A model generated the notes under the pieces. That model worked only from the letters and a program-made list of their open reading frames with translations. It did no database searches and was not told the DNA's origin. DNA of 64,000 nt. Origin: Sipunculus nudus (lineage: Eukaryota > Annelida > Sipuncula > Golfingiida > Sipunculidae). A program made the translations under genes and the position numbers. The stretch spans positions 14,558,576-14,622,575 of the forward strand of contig CM049309.1 in NCBI GenBank assembly GCA_026874595.1, written 5' to 3'. This document shows, one piece after another, positions 23,088 through 37,462 of the stretch. Within the stretch, counting starts at the first letter, position 1. Every line of letters begins with the position of its first letter.

Positions 23088-26000
23088 CAAGTGACCCAGG
23101 GGTCATGACGCTCAGCTGACCAGGAAGACATTGACAAAAGTAATTTTATCATCTGAATGTCAAATTTGAATGAAATACTTTTTCCAAACTTGACCTTTTG
23201 TATAAAATCATCCAATATTCATTGGGGTACTATGGAGCTCTGTAGCATGAAGGATATGGGTAACAGACGCCTATTTTCAAGGTTTACAAGATGACTTTTC
23301 AGGGGTTTCCCAGCATGTCAAAAAATAAAATTCTAGGTCCAGTTATTATGATTTGTGCCCTGTTAACAAATCCAAATGTTTATTCTGGGGGGTATTTCAA
23401 AGCCGCATAGGATGAAGGATATGGGTAACAGAGATGTAATTTCAGGTGCACAAGGAGACTTTTCAGGGGCCTCCCAGCATATCAAGAAAGGAGATTCTAG
23501 GTCAAGTCATTATAATTTGTGCTCTGTTAACAGATGACCAAATCTTTATTCTGGGGAGTACTTCGGAGCCCCAGAGCATGAAGGATATGGGTAACAGGGA
23601 CCTTATTTCGGGTTTCCATGTAGACCTTTTATGGGCTTCCCTGGAGGTGAGGACAGAAGATTCTAGGTCCAGTCATTATGATTTGTGCCCTGTTAATATA
23701 TGACCAAATCTTTATTCTGGGGGGTACTTCAGAGCCCCATAGCTCACAGAATATAGGTAACAGGGACCTTATTTTGGGTTTCCATGTAGACCTTTTATGG
23801 GCTTCCCTGGAGGTGAGGACAGAAGATTCTAGGTCCAGTCATGATTTGTGCCCTGTTTACAGATGACCAAATGTTTAAAGATCACAAAAGTAGAGAACAA
23901 AAATCGTAAAAAATAAAAAAAATATAGGTGGCGCCACCAATCTCCAGAAATTGATGAAACACTCCATGATAAATATCCATGCAAAGAATCATGGTGATTA
24001 ATGCATTAGTTGTTCAGATACTTGAGCTTTTGTATTAAATTTTGCATTATTCTGGGGGGTACTTCAGAACCCCATAGCTCGAAGAATATAGGTCACAGTG
24101 ACCTAATTTCAGGTTTACAAGGAGAATTTCCATAGACCTCCCAGGATGTCAAGTAAGAAGATTCCTGGTCTAGCGGTTACGATTTGTGCCCTGTTAACAG
24201 ACAGACGCCTGGATGGCCGGACGGACGACGGACAAAAGGTGATCCCTACAGCTCAGATGACTTTCAGTCAGCTGAGCTAAAAATTGAAAAAATACAGGTG
24301 GCGCCACCAGAATGCAGAAACTGATGAAACATTTCACGATCAATATCCATGCAAAGAATCATGGTGATCAATATAATAATTGTTCAGATACTTGAGCTTT
24401 TGTATCAAATTTTCCATTATTCTGGGGGGGTACTTCGGAGCCCCATAGCTCAGAGGTTATGGGTAACAGAGACCTAATTTCAAGTTTTTAAGGAAACTTT
24501 TCATGGGCCTCTCAGCATGTCAAGAGAGAAGATTCTAGGTCCAGTTGTTACAATTTGTGCCATGTTAACAGATGACCGCATCTTATGAGGTCTCAAAAAT
24601 AGAGAAAAAATTCGTAAAAATAAAAAAAATACAGGTGGCGCCACCATACTGCAGAAACTGATGACACATTCCATGATCAATATCCATGCAAAGAATCATG
24701 GTGATCACTGCAATAGTTGTTTAGATACTTGAGCTTTTGTATCAAATTGTCCATTATTCTGAGGGATACTTTAGATGACTTACAGTCAGCTGAGCTTAAA
24801 AAACTTAATGGTCAATATCCATGCAAAGAATCATGATGATCTCCGTATTAGTTGTTCAGATACTTCAGCTTTTGTATCAAATTGTCCATTATTCTGAGGG
24901 ATACTTCAGAGTCCTATAGCTTGAAGGATATGGGTAACAGAGACCTAATTTCAAGTTTCCACAGGCACTCTTCATGGGCCTCCTTGCATGACAAGAATGA
25001 AGTTTCTAGGTCCAGTTGTTGCAATTTGTACCCTCTTGATAGATAACATAGGTGGCGCCACCAGTCTGCAGGAACTGATGGAACATCTCATAATCAATAT
25101 TTATGCCAAAAATCATGACCATCAGTGATGTAGTTATTGAGATATTGAAGTTTTTGTATTAAATTTTTGACTACTCTAGGGGGGGTACTTTGGGGCCCCA
25201 TAGCTCGAAGGATATGGGTAACAGAGACCTAATTTCTGGTTTCCATGGAGACTTTTCATAGGTCTTCTAGTGTGTTGAGAATGAAGATTCTAGGTCCAGT
25301 CGTTACTATTTGTGCCATGCTAACAGATGACAGCATCCTTAAAGGTCTCAAAAATAGAGGAAAAAATCGTAAAAAATCGAACGATACAGGTGGCGCCACC
25401 AGTCTGCAGGAACAGATGACACATCTCATGATCAACAGTTATGCCACAAATCATGACCATCATTCAAGTAGTTAATGAGATATTGAAGTTTTTGTATGAA
25501 ATTTTTTACTTTTCTTGGGGGTACTTTAGGGCTCCATAGCTCAAAGAATATGGGTAACAGAGACCTAATTTTGGTTTCCATGGAGACTTTTCATAGGTCT
25601 CTCAGTGTGTCGAGAATGAAGATTCTAGGTCCAGTCGTTATGATTTGTGCCACGTTAACAGATGACAGCATCCTTAAAGGTCTCAAAAATAGAGGAAAAA
25701 ATCGTAAAAAATCAAACAATACAGGTGGCGCCACAAGTCTGCAGGAACTGATGGAACATTTCATAATCAATATTTATGCCAAAAATCATGACCATCAGTG
25801 ATGTTGTTATTGAGACATTGAAGTTTTTGTATGAAATTTTTGACTACTCTGGGGGGGGGGGGGGTACTTTGGGGCCCCATAGCTCGAAGGATATGGTTAA
25901 CAGAGACCTAATTTCTGGTTTACATGGATATTTTTCATGGACCTCTCAGTGTGTCAAGAATGAAGATTCTAGGTCCAGTCCTTACGATTTGTGCCATGCT

Positions 26001-29000
26001 AACAGATGACAGCATCCTTAAAGGTCTCAAAAAATAGAGGAAAAATCGTAAAAAATCGAAAAATAAAGGTGGCACCACCAGTCTGCAGGAAGTGATGACA
26101 CATCTCATGATCAATAGTTATGCCACAAATCATGACAATCAGTCACGTAGTTAATGAGATATTGAAGTTTTTGTATAAAATTTTTTACTTTTCTTGGGGG
26201 TAATTTGGGACTCTATAGCTCGAAGAATATGGGTAACAGAGACCTAATTTCTGGTTTCCATGGAGACTTTTCATAGGTCTCTCAGTGTGTCAAGAATGAA
26301 GATTCTAGGTCCAGTCTTTACGATTTGTGCCTTGTTAACAGATGTTTACATTTTGAAAAATCTCAAAAATAGAGAAAAAAATTCGTAAAAAATTGAACGA
26401 TACAGGTGGCGCCACCAGTCTGCAGGAAGTGATGGAACATCTCTTGATCAATATGTATGACAAAAATCATGACCATCAGTCAAGTATTTAATGAGATATT
26501 GAAGTTTTTGTTTGAAATTTTTTACTTTTCTGGGGGGGAAGTTGGGTCCCCATAGCTGGAAGGATATGGGTAACAGAGACCTAATTCTGGTTTCCATGGA
26601 GACTTTTCATAGGTCTCTCAGTGTGTTGAGAATGAAGATTCTAAGTCAAGTCATTACGATTTGTGCCTTGTTAACAGATGTTCACATTTTTAAAGGTCTC
26701 AAAAATAGAGAAAAAAATTCGTAAAAAATCGAAAAATACAGGTGGCGCCACCAGTCTTCAGGAACTGATGGAACCTCTCATGATCAATATGTATGCCAAA
26801 AATCATGACCATCAGTCAAGTAGTTAATGAGATATTGAAGTTTTTGTATGAAATTTTGGACTTTTCTGGGGGGTACTTTTGGGCCCCATAGCTCGAAGGA
26901 TATGGGTAACAGAGACCTAATTTCTGGTTTCCAAAGAGATTTTTCATGGACCTCCCAGGATGTCAAGTAAGAAGATTCCAGTTCTAGCAGTTACGATTTG
27001 TGCCCTGTTAACGGACAGACGCCCGGACGGTCGGACGGACGACGGACAAAAGGTGATCCCTATAGCTCAGATGACTTTCAGTCAGCTGAGCTAAAAAAAC
27101 GTAAAAAATAAAAAAAAATATAGGTGGCGCCACCAATCTCCAGAAATTGATGAAACACTCCATGATCAATATCCATGCAAAGAATCATGGTGATTAATGC
27201 ATTAGTTGTTCAGATACTTGAGATTTTGTATTAAATTTTGCATTATTCTGGGGGGTACTTCAGAACCCCATAGCTCGGAGAATATAGGTCACAGTGACCT
27301 AATTTCAGGTTTACAAGGAGAATTCCCATAGACCTCCCAGGATGTCAAGTAAGAAGATTCCAGATCTAGCGGTTACGATTTTTGCCCTGTTAACAGACAG
27401 ACGCCTGGATGGCCGGACGGACGATGGACAAAAGGTGATCCCTATAGCTCAGATGACTTACAGTCAGCTGAGCTAAAAATTGAAAAAATACAGGTGATCA
27501 ATATAATAATTGTTCAGATACTTGAGCTTTTGTATCAAATTTTCCATTATTCCGGGGGGTACTTCGGAGCCCCATAGCTCAGAGGTTATGGGTAACAGAG
27601 ACCTAATTTCAAGTGTTTAAGGAGACTTTTCATGGGCCTCTCAGCATGTCAAGAATGAAGTTTCTAGGTCCAGTTGTTACGATTTGTGCCATGTTAACAG
27701 ATGACCACATCTTATGAGGTCTCAAAAAAAGAGAAAAAAATTCATAAAAATAAAAATAAATACAGGTGGCACCACCAGACTGCAGAAACTGATGAAACAT
27801 TCCATGATTAATATCCATGCAAAGAATCATGGTGATCAATGCAATAGTTGTTCAGATACTGGAGCTTTTGAATCAAATTTTCCATTATTCTGGGGGGTAT
27901 TTCGGAGCCCTATAGCTCAGAGGTTATGGGTAACAGAGACTTAATTTCAAGTTTCCAAAGAGACTTTTCATGGGCCTCCCGGAATTTCAAGAGAGAAGAT
28001 TCTAGGTCCAGTCATTACAATTTGTGCCCTGTTAACAGATGACCACATCTCAAGAGGTCTCAAAAATAAAGAAAAAAATTCGTAAAAATCGAAAAAATAT
28101 AGGTGGCGCCACCAGACTGCAGAAACTGATGAAACATTCCATGATCAATATTCATGCACAGAATCATGGTGATCAATGCAATAGTTGTTCAGACACTTGA
28201 GCTTTTGTATCAAATTTTCCATTTTTCTGGGGGGTACTTCGGAGCCCCATAGCTCAGAGGTTATGGGTAACAGAGACCTAATTTCAAGTGTTTAAGGAGA
28301 CTTTTCATGGGCCTCTCAGCATGTCAAGAATGAAGTTTCTAGGTCCAGTTGTTACGATTTGTGCCATGTTAACAGATGACCACATCTTATGAGGTCTCAA
28401 AAAAAGAGAAAAAAATTCATAAAAATAAAAATAAATACAGGTGGCACCACCAGACTGCAGAAACTGATGAAACATTCCATGATTAATATCCATGCAAAGA
28501 ATCATGGTGATCAATGCAATAGTTGTTCAGATACTGGAGCTTTTGAATCAAATTTTCCATTATTCTGGGGGGTATTTCGGAGCCCTATAGCTCAGAGGTT
28601 ATGGGTAACAGAGACTTAATTTCAAGTTTCCAAAGAGACTTTTCATGGGCCTCCCGGAATTTCAAGAGAGAAGATTCTAGGTCCAGTCATTACAATTTGT
28701 GCCCTGTTAACAGATGACCACATCTCAAGAGGTCTCAAAAATAAAGAAAAAAATTCGTAAAAATCGAAAAAATATAGGTGGCGCCACCAGACTGCAGAAA
28801 CTGATGAAACATTCCATGATCAATATTCATGCACAGAATCATGGTGATCAATGCAATAGTTGTTCAGACACTTGAGCTTTTGTATCAAATTTTCCATTTT
28901 TCTGGGGGGTACTTCGGAGCCCCATAGCTCAGAGGTTATGGGTAACAGAGACCTAATTTCAGGTTTCCAAGGAGATTTTTCATGGAACTCCCTGGATGTC

Positions 29001-29150
29001 AAGTTAGAAGATTCCAGGTCCAGTGGTTACGATTTGTGCCTGGTTAACGGACAGACAGACGGACAGACGGACAGACAGACTGACAGACAGACGGAGGACG
29101 GACAAAGAGTGAACGCTGTAGCTCAGATGACTTTCAGTCAGCTGAGCTAA
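23088..29150 (-). mobile_element. 6-kb composite tandem array of the hairpin-ended repeat
   Basis: On the minus strand this starts at 29150 with TTTAGCTCAGCTGACTGAAA and TCATCTGAGC, followed by a (GTCC/GTCT)n run, and ends at 23088 with GGTCAGCTGAGCGTCATGAC then CCCTGGGTCACTTG. Between lie about four units of about 168 bp (23229-23900) and then about 14 units of about 338 bp. Each 338-bp unit holds a 168-bp core (gggtacttcggagcc to ctgttaacagatgacc) and a second half with GGTGGCGCCACC. Extra copies of the 5' end sit inside at about 24250-24285, 27055-27098 and 27437-27475, with a partial one at about 24775, so several elements are stacked head to tail. Short ORFs here are repeat artefacts. 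Confidence 0.85.
27554..28958. repeat. apparently exact 675-bp tandem duplication within the array
   Basis: Sequence from about 27554 repeats at +675 without visible difference over more than 650 bp; open frames at 27630/28305 and 27714/28389 translate identically. Each duplicate spans two 338-bp units. Other neighbouring units differ by many bases. Confidence 0.85.
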
Positions 29151-29159
29151 ATATCTTTG

Positions 29160-30954
29160 ATTTATTTACATGAAACTATAAATATCAACCAGAAGAGTTT
29201 CTCCCCGTAATTCAATTCTTGAAAAACTTCACACATATTCAATGAGGTCAGAGATCACAAGACACTACAGCATAATATGCACTCTTGCGTTGCTCTTGTT
29301 GGTATTATTAATTCCATAAATTCTGTAAAGAGTCTACCAGCAAAAAAGAAAAGCTCTTGAATCACAGCTTGGAGGACATTAGTAATTTCTGGCTTCAGCA
29401 ATGCTGTAATATCCTCAAGGGCTTGGCAAGAATTCTTTTATACAGGCCTTGCCTTTTCAGCAATATCTGTTGACATGCTACATGGCTCCACTAGTTCATT
29501 CTCAAAGGATAAAGCAATCCAAGATTTAATATGTGCTCACCATTTTCAGAAAAATCCATTAGGGGCCATCCCTGCAAAATGTGAACAGTTAAAATTCTGT
29601 GAACTAAAACTAGCTACATGGCATCATACATTGGAACAGATTGTTTAAGATGTACAAGCATACCAAATTTCAAAATAATCCACAAGGCCATTCGCTGCAA
29701 ATATCTTTTTATATAAATTGTAGTCGGAATAGACAAACAAAAGTAAAGGTCACAAAGAGTTGAGATTGTGAAAAAAAATTTTAATGAAATAATTGTTGAA
29801 ATTATTCAGTTCTGGAGGATTGTTTAGGTCACTATGGTACTCATGATATCTGTGTCAGGGAACAGAGTTGTGATTATATTTATTATTAAGACGCGGCTTT
29901 AATATCCATAGACTTCATATAGAGTTCTAAAATCAATGTATCAGTAGATAAGAAGCCTGTTTTATAACTGGATGAATATGATGTGAAGGATTCTACTACT
30001 TTCATGACCTTTACATAATATTACAGCAAAAATCCTTTATTAAACAGTTTAATTATAGATTTATTAAATTCGTATGTCAAGCAAAACTTGGTAATAGAAA
30101 ATATAGAAAAAAAACTCCAGGATGGTCTTCATTTGTTAGTTGAGCAGTTTCATTATCAAGTCGAGGGACAAAAGGATGGTGAATATATGTAAGCTACAAA
30201 TACAAAGTATGAAATAACACCACCTAGTACCATCACAGGACTGTATTTGATTAAAGTGTATATAAAGTGTGCAATCAATTACATTTCATCTACACTTGAC
30301 ACTTCTGTCTTGTGCACATTGACAGTCCATATAGAATGTTCACTCATCCCACAGCTTGATTTACCAGAGTTTGCAAGATTTAACCACCAGGAGGCTGGGC
30401 CAACATATAATTCGACCAATGAGAAGAGGGTATCACATTGTGCATCCAGCTCCTGATTGTTCTTTCAGAATAGATCAATCTCACTGGTCCAACATGCAGT
30501 GTGTTGCAGTCTATTTATCCATCAGATAATCTGGTAGGGCTAACTAAATATAAATTGATGTCACCGATCAGTGGCTCTGGTAGGCGATGATACCATTATC
30601 AGTGACTCTGTTAAGAACTTGTACAATTATCAAGGACAGCGCAAGAATACAAATAATAAATGCAGTCTTAATAAACAGTTGAGTTAGTCTTCATATATGT
30701 AACATGGAAACCATTACAAAAAGAATTGAGAGAGTATCTATTTAATGGTAATGTATATGCAGTTGAAACAAGGACCCTTTTTGCCTGATCAAGACTTGGT
30801 ATTTGAATAATTATAGTTAAATTCTGGCTAGATATTAACACTTTCCCCGATAGCCAGCCCTACTTTACTGGAGTAGTTGTCACTTTAGTTCATTCATCTG
30901 TTCCTGCCCTCCTCACTAGTGATGCTTAATTTGTTTTAACTAATGATATGTTAG
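29160..30954. other. intergenic sequence, convergent ends of mucolipin and clpP
   Basis: AT-rich. 29205-29260 shares a catattcaatgaggtcagag-like block with 22915-23060 and 49020-49070. A weak coding-like stretch on the minus strand (29315-29540) reads SFENELVEPCSMSTDIAEKA, a stop, then CQALEDITALLKPEITNVLQ and is broken; see findings. No other gene seen. Confidence 0.5.
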
Positions 30955-31070
30955 CTATGATTGTGCAGGTTCATCTCCTGGCATGGGAGGGTGCTCCAGT
31001 ACAGAGTCTATCAGTCCAAAATCCTTGGCCTCTTTAGGATTCATAAACTTGTCTCTCTCCATGTTTGCCT
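30955..31070 (-). CDS. CLPP: clpP exon 6 (catalytic Asp, C-terminus, stop)
   Basis: The acceptor is ccttacag. It encodes [20 protein letters not shown], then [18 protein letters not shown] and TAG at 30957-30955. The Asp of ERDKF completes the triad. The acidic/proline tail is short. Confidence 0.96.
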
Positions 31071-33671
31071 CTGTAAGGAAAAATATTAAATTCTTGTGAA
31101 TTTGAAGATCCTAACTATTTAATGAGACAAATTATCTTCATTTTAACTATAACAACACAAATTATCTTCATTTTAAGTTAAACATGTGAAAATAATATTT
31201 CTGATTTCACAATAATCATTGTCTTTCTGTTCATGAAGCAAGGTAGCTCTGTGCAGTGATGCAGGACTAAAGTCTAGACATGGCACATGTCCACTTTTCT
31301 AGGGACTCTGACTCAAGGGTGATGGACAAGGAGGTAATGATCCAATTTATCAAGCCGAGTCAACCTTGAGTTCAAAACAAACATAAAAACTCTGTCACAT
31401 ATTATAAGGTCTTATGCACATGTATGAACTACTACCAGAAGATAACAAAGTTATAACACTATATATACCAATTTTTGCTAAGGAATGGGAGCTATAAATG
31501 TTATCAGCCATTATAGTAAAAGCATGTATGAAATATAATTTAAAGATGCACATGATATTCTGAAATTTCCATTTTTAATTGCTTTTTAGGATATCTGTAT
31601 TGGACTCGGCCTTAGACTCAGGTTCTAAATGACTAGCACTTGAAGGTTTACTTGCACTTGAGCCTCGAACTTGGCCTCGGGTGGCCTCGACACAGACTTA
31701 CATTCAGACTCAGATAGTGTGGACACAAAACCTCACTGGCTGTGTGCCTTTTAATGTTGCCACAGTGAAACCCCACCTGACAACCACCCAACATCATGGC
31801 CACTCTGCTAACCTGACCACAGTTATTGGTCCAACCTTAGTATTTTATAATTTTCAAAGTTTTAAACCACCAAACTCTATGAAAAGGGAAGTGCTTGAGA
31901 TGTTAAAACTTAAATGTTTCAGGTTTTGTAAATGAGCTTGATCAATCTTTTCACTTTTGAATCTATATGTGTATTGACAGTTGCAGATGTTGTTGACCAT
32001 TTAACCAGCTGATGTTAGATGACTTTTCAGGACATAGTCATAACATGCAGAATTAGTTTATGTCTGTGTGGATAAATATGGCTCTTACCTATCTACTATC
32101 AAAATCTGCATAATATTCACATACATTTTCAAAATAAAGAAATGTATAAAACTGTCTTTATACAGTCCCTGGTTTTGCGAAATAGTTGCAATTTATAAAA
32201 TGCTTGAGACCCACCTACTGTCTTGAGTTCTTGTTTTGTATGTTTAACATAGAGATTGTTAATCTGGGTTTTCATCTTCATAATCTCCTCTGCCTGGATC
32301 TGTATATCTGTTGCTTGGCCCTGAAGTAAAAAATGTATATAATTTTATTTTTTAAATAATCAGCTTCCTATGGTTCTCATTTGATTACATGTTTGTTATC
32401 TTTAGTTTCTACTAAAAAAATAGGCTGACATACAATAAAACTATCAAAAGCAATGCTTATTACAAAGAATTGTTTCTGAAGTTGTGTGCTATGATTGGTC
32501 AATTCACTTCAAAATTCAATATAGCAAGGCTTTTTATGTATGGGCAAACTCGTTTAAACAGGTGTTATGACATATGATATATAAATATGCAATTATAATT
32601 TTAAAAGTGAATGGTTTCTTAATTAGTAAGAACTATAGAAGAAGTTCAGATATTATTTTCTTGTTTGATAGTAACTTCAAATAAATTAACGTATTAATTA
32701 CTCATTACTCATTACTCATTAAATCATAAAGTTTAAAGTTTACATTTTGGTACACCTATCCTACATCAGGTTTCAGCATGAACAAATTTCAGTCAGGAGT
32801 TACTGAGGACTAACCATGGCCTGGCCTGATGGTTGATGAATCATGATACGAGAGTTTGGCAGAGCATGGCGCATCCCCTCATGTCCAGCACATAATAACA
32901 AGGACGCCATACTGCATGCCTGACCAACACACCAGGTGGCGATAGGAGGCGTGATGTACTGCATTGTATCATAGATTCCTAGACCTGCTGTTACGGAGCC
33001 CCCTGCGCAAGCAAACGCAGTACATACAGAATTATTATGTGTGTATGTGTGTGTGTGTGTGTGTATATATAAAATAAGATAAAGAGGCCTTGGTGAAACC
33101 TGTTTTTTTTTTCACAAGTGTGCGAAGCTTAGAGCTCCTTCATCAGCTGGCAAGTGAAATTTATATTAATAGCGGCTGTATATGTATAATTAACAATTTA
33201 TAATAACCATAATGTGTGGTACAGTGACTGTGATAGTTCACTGACTCGCTACTCTGTGCTTGTACCATGATGTTCCAAGTGGGTTATGGTTCCATTACCT
33301 GTAATGCCAAGTTAAAAAGGTCCAATCAAGGTATTTGGGTTATGTTGAGTTCATGCCCTCTGACACATTAATGGTTTGAAGTTCATCAGTAGCATTCATG
33401 GGCATAAATGACCATTAGTATAATAGTAATGGAGTTGTGTAAGTCTACAAATATATATATACATATGACTGGAGTTAACACTGGCATAAAGAGTATATTG
33501 AATAATTTATTAAATAGTAAGCATGAGTAATTTTACACACATGTTGATAATGTCTGTAGTTAACTAGAAATTACTGTTCTTAATTTATGCCAATGCCAGT
33601 GCTATTTATTTACACTAAGGCATCTTAATCTTATTTTCTACACTGAGAGACTAACACACTACCCCCATTCT

Positions 33672-33730
<59 letters not shown>

Positions 33731-36700
33731 TATAATTTTTCTCATAATACAATTTGAATTCTATAAAATCAATAGTAATAATAAATTATAACTATAATAA
33801 TAAAATCAACCACAATCAAATGTTCAGAAATAACATAACTGACTGAACAAAGCTGTCATATTTCTAAAACTGCTTCGAAAGCCCTAAAATATCAGGTCTT
33901 GCTTGAGAATGCTAGCTACAGCTGGTATTCATAATCACATATCATTTTATTTCACAAAACTGCATCAAAAGATCATACAATGAGTGTGCTATGCATGCAT
34001 GGAGTACCTGGGCTGTTGATATACATATGGACAGGTTTCTTGCTGCTTTCTGACTGCAAAAACAGCAGCTGTGCCATCACTAGACTTGACATCTCATCTG
34101 TGACCTTAAAATAATTAATAAATGATCAATGTACATACCAGCACAGCAGCAGTAGTGAGGATAAGTGGTTCTTTTTAATCTTTTTTTTCACATCACTTGC
34201 TTTCTTGAAAGCATTGTATTTAGCATTGCTGCTTATGACAAAGTATAAAATCTGAAAAAGAAACATATAACATCTGAAAAAAAATAAAAATCATTCCTGA
34301 CACAAAAATGTGCAACGTTTCATAAATGGCAGGTTGTATCTTTTTTCACAAATTACCTTTGGGTTAGTTTCTTCAAGAATTTGATGAGCTACTAATCAAT
34401 AAGATATATCTCCCAGTCTCAAAAGGTTTAAAAATATATGTGTAAAGAATCTGCAACCATCATCTTGTAGATGAATAATAGGATATTTGGAGAAAGAAAT
34501 ATAACAAATAATTATACCTTGAAAAATCAGAACAAATGTATACAAAAGTACTCCTTCCATAAAAAAATAAAATAAAAAAAAAATCAAATTCATATAATAA
34601 TGAGGTGAAAATAAATACAGTAAATATCTCTAACTTTAAAATCATATTCTCCCACTCTCCAATAAGGCAAAGATTTACATGTTTAACAAGAACTGATTAA
34701 GTATTTAACCTTTTTTAAATCAAAAGTTTATTCATTAGTAAATGCCTTCAGTCAAATGTGTGCAGCAAGTTAGTAAAAAAAAGCAATTTAATGATTACTT
34801 ACTGGACCCATAACACACACAATTCTTTCCTTCAACAAGCGTGAGTAGATATCATAAGCTCTCTCCCCTCTACCAGTCTGCTCTATAACAATGGGAACCA
34901 TAGGAACGTGCCGTCTCAATGAGGTATGGAAGTGTCTTGATTGACAACTCTGTTTCAAGACCTGAAAAATATTAATCATGCTTTATAGGTAATTAGACCC
35001 CTTTAATCAGTATACTGGATAATAAATTATTAAAAAAAAAATGCTATAGACACAAGTAGTGGTATAGACAATATATTTTTTTGAGGTCCTCTGAAATACC
35101 CAGGGCAAAAAAAACATGTTTTGGGTAACTGTAATGGAACACCAATTAAACACTCATGAATTTTACTTCAAATTTGAAGCCAAAAACTCACTGGCAATGA
35201 TTGACAAATTATTATCTGTAGAATGCAACTGTGAAGTATTGTGGCATAAATGCCAAGACCTGAAAAATATTGATCATGCTTTATAGGTTATTAGGCCCCT
35301 TTAATCAGTATACTAGATGATAAATTATTTTAACAAAATGCTATGGACACAAGTACTGGTATAGATAATATACTTTTTTGAGGTCCCCTGAAACACCCCG
35401 GGCAAAAAAAGAAAAAACATGTTTTGGGTATCTGTGATGAAACACAAATTAAACACTCATGAATTTACCTTCAAACTCAATGCCCTAAACTCATTTGTTA
35501 TGATTGACAAATTATCATCTGAAGAATGCAACTGTGCAATATTATGACATATATTTTAACAATATTCTGATTAATCATTTGAATAATTTTTTAAGTTTGC
35601 ATATTATTCTAGCTGTAAATCAAGTATTTTTCAAAGTATATAGAAATGTTATATTTGTTTCATCAGTCAGTGACAAGGCATGGGGTAATTGTAATAATAA
35701 TTACATGTAGCAGCATAAGTAATAGAAAAGAGCTTTTCAAAGTAACAGTAATAGACAAAAAAAAGCTGCAATAATAAGAGTAATAGAAGACAAAATAAAA
35801 GGGTAATGTACATTAATTTCTGTTCCTTAAAAAATGTTTGCTGACTTATTATGTATAAGAGTAGATAATGCACAATTTGTTCTGGTCCAGTGACTGCCTT
35901 GGAGGTGCCTATATTGTTAAGGTCAGCATGGGCCAGCTTTATCTTTAGGTGATCACCATTGGTGCTTATTACTTTACTAGAAATGTTCCAGCCAGGATAG
36001 AGCCATGCGGTTTAGCTTCATAGACCTTCATGTATTATATCTCACTGTTTTATTTAATATCTCAGTTGATTGTGTATTAGACTCAACATTTGTCCTAATA
36101 TTAATACATTTTATCACATTTTCAGGGTATTCCTGTCATTACAGCAGAAACAAGGGCAGAAAGCTATTTCTGGCGCCATGGCAACTGCCAGCAGAAACCA
36201 AGCTGGAAATGGCAATGGAAGAAACCTGCCAACCTTGGAGCCCCATCTATGGAAGGTCAGGCTAAGGAGTTCCCAAGAGGTTCAATGAGGGGTTATAATT
36301 AGACATCATGGAGTTGTAATGGTGGGGGAACCCCCACACCCTATCACATTCAATGAAAGCTAAGACAATGTCTGAAAATAAGAGTGATAGTAATGAAGTG
36401 TGAATACAGTATAGTTTCACCTCTTTTGAAAAATATCCACCAGCTGTTCACAAGTCGGAGATATAGACAGATTTCTGAAAAAGCACCCAACTCTGAACAC
36501 ATACTGAGTAAATGATTTATGGAGCAGCCAAGCTATTGAATCTGTCCTACATTATCTGTCCAACACTGATTTTATGCACATCAAATGATTTCTACCTTTG
36601 CAGCTCTGACATTCATCACAGACCCAATTATATTCTATAATCCACTGTTGTCTCTCACATTTTAGTAGTTATAGTATCATGCTGGCACTTGTTCAAAATT

Positions 36701-37424
36701 GGCTCTACATGTCTGCTTCGTAAAAACAGGTTTCACATAAATTATTGATATTAATTACAAAGGCTGGTCATCGAATCATATTTTCCTGAGAAATTCCCTT
36801 TTATTGTCTTACTCACACCTTGAGTTCATTATATGAGAGGAGAAAGAGTCCAGGGAGCCTGAGCAGGATAGCAGCCACCACTTTACATTAACTTAAGCTT
36901 TTCAAGTACAAAATGGTTCCCAATTACGCAATAGAAGGCACTTCACTCAGAGCTGCCAAAAACATGCCCACTGGTATCTCTTCTTCACAACTCAGTTAGT
37001 AGCATTTATGGCTCTTGATCTAGATATCGTAGGTATTTTCCCCAATTCAGGCAACATCTGATATTCACAGGTACCATAGCTCATGTCAGAATAGGTGAAA
37101 TGAGTGTAGGGACATCTGCAGGGAAACTTAAGAGGTAAAAATGAGGCTGTGTGAAGAGATTTTCATGTTTCAGAATGTAGGACCATTTCTGAACACCCTC
37201 CATCATATTGTTTGTTGTAAATATCCAACCTATACAGTAGGATGGATTCTATAGCCAGTGCTAAAATTGTTGAGAAAATTATGTGTGGCAGAATTGCTAA
37301 TCAAATTAAATTTTGATTTGCAATTATTGAATTTTGATTAGCAATTTTTGTATTTATCAGATTTGATTTAGATAAAGTGTTGAAATGTTGTCATGGACAC
37401 TATTTGGTAATATATATACATGGT

Positions 37425-37462
<38 letters not shown>

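Noticed and set aside
29041-29100. Short-period repeats resembling a CRISPR array
   Set aside because: A degenerate (ACGG/ACAG)n microsatellite belonging to the end of the repeat element; no spacers, and the host is eukaryotic.
23446-29150. Many open frames of 60-100 codons with MGNRDLISGF-like peptides
   Set aside because: They recur with each repeat unit, occur on both strands, and follow the DNA repeat; no codon pattern or domain supports coding.
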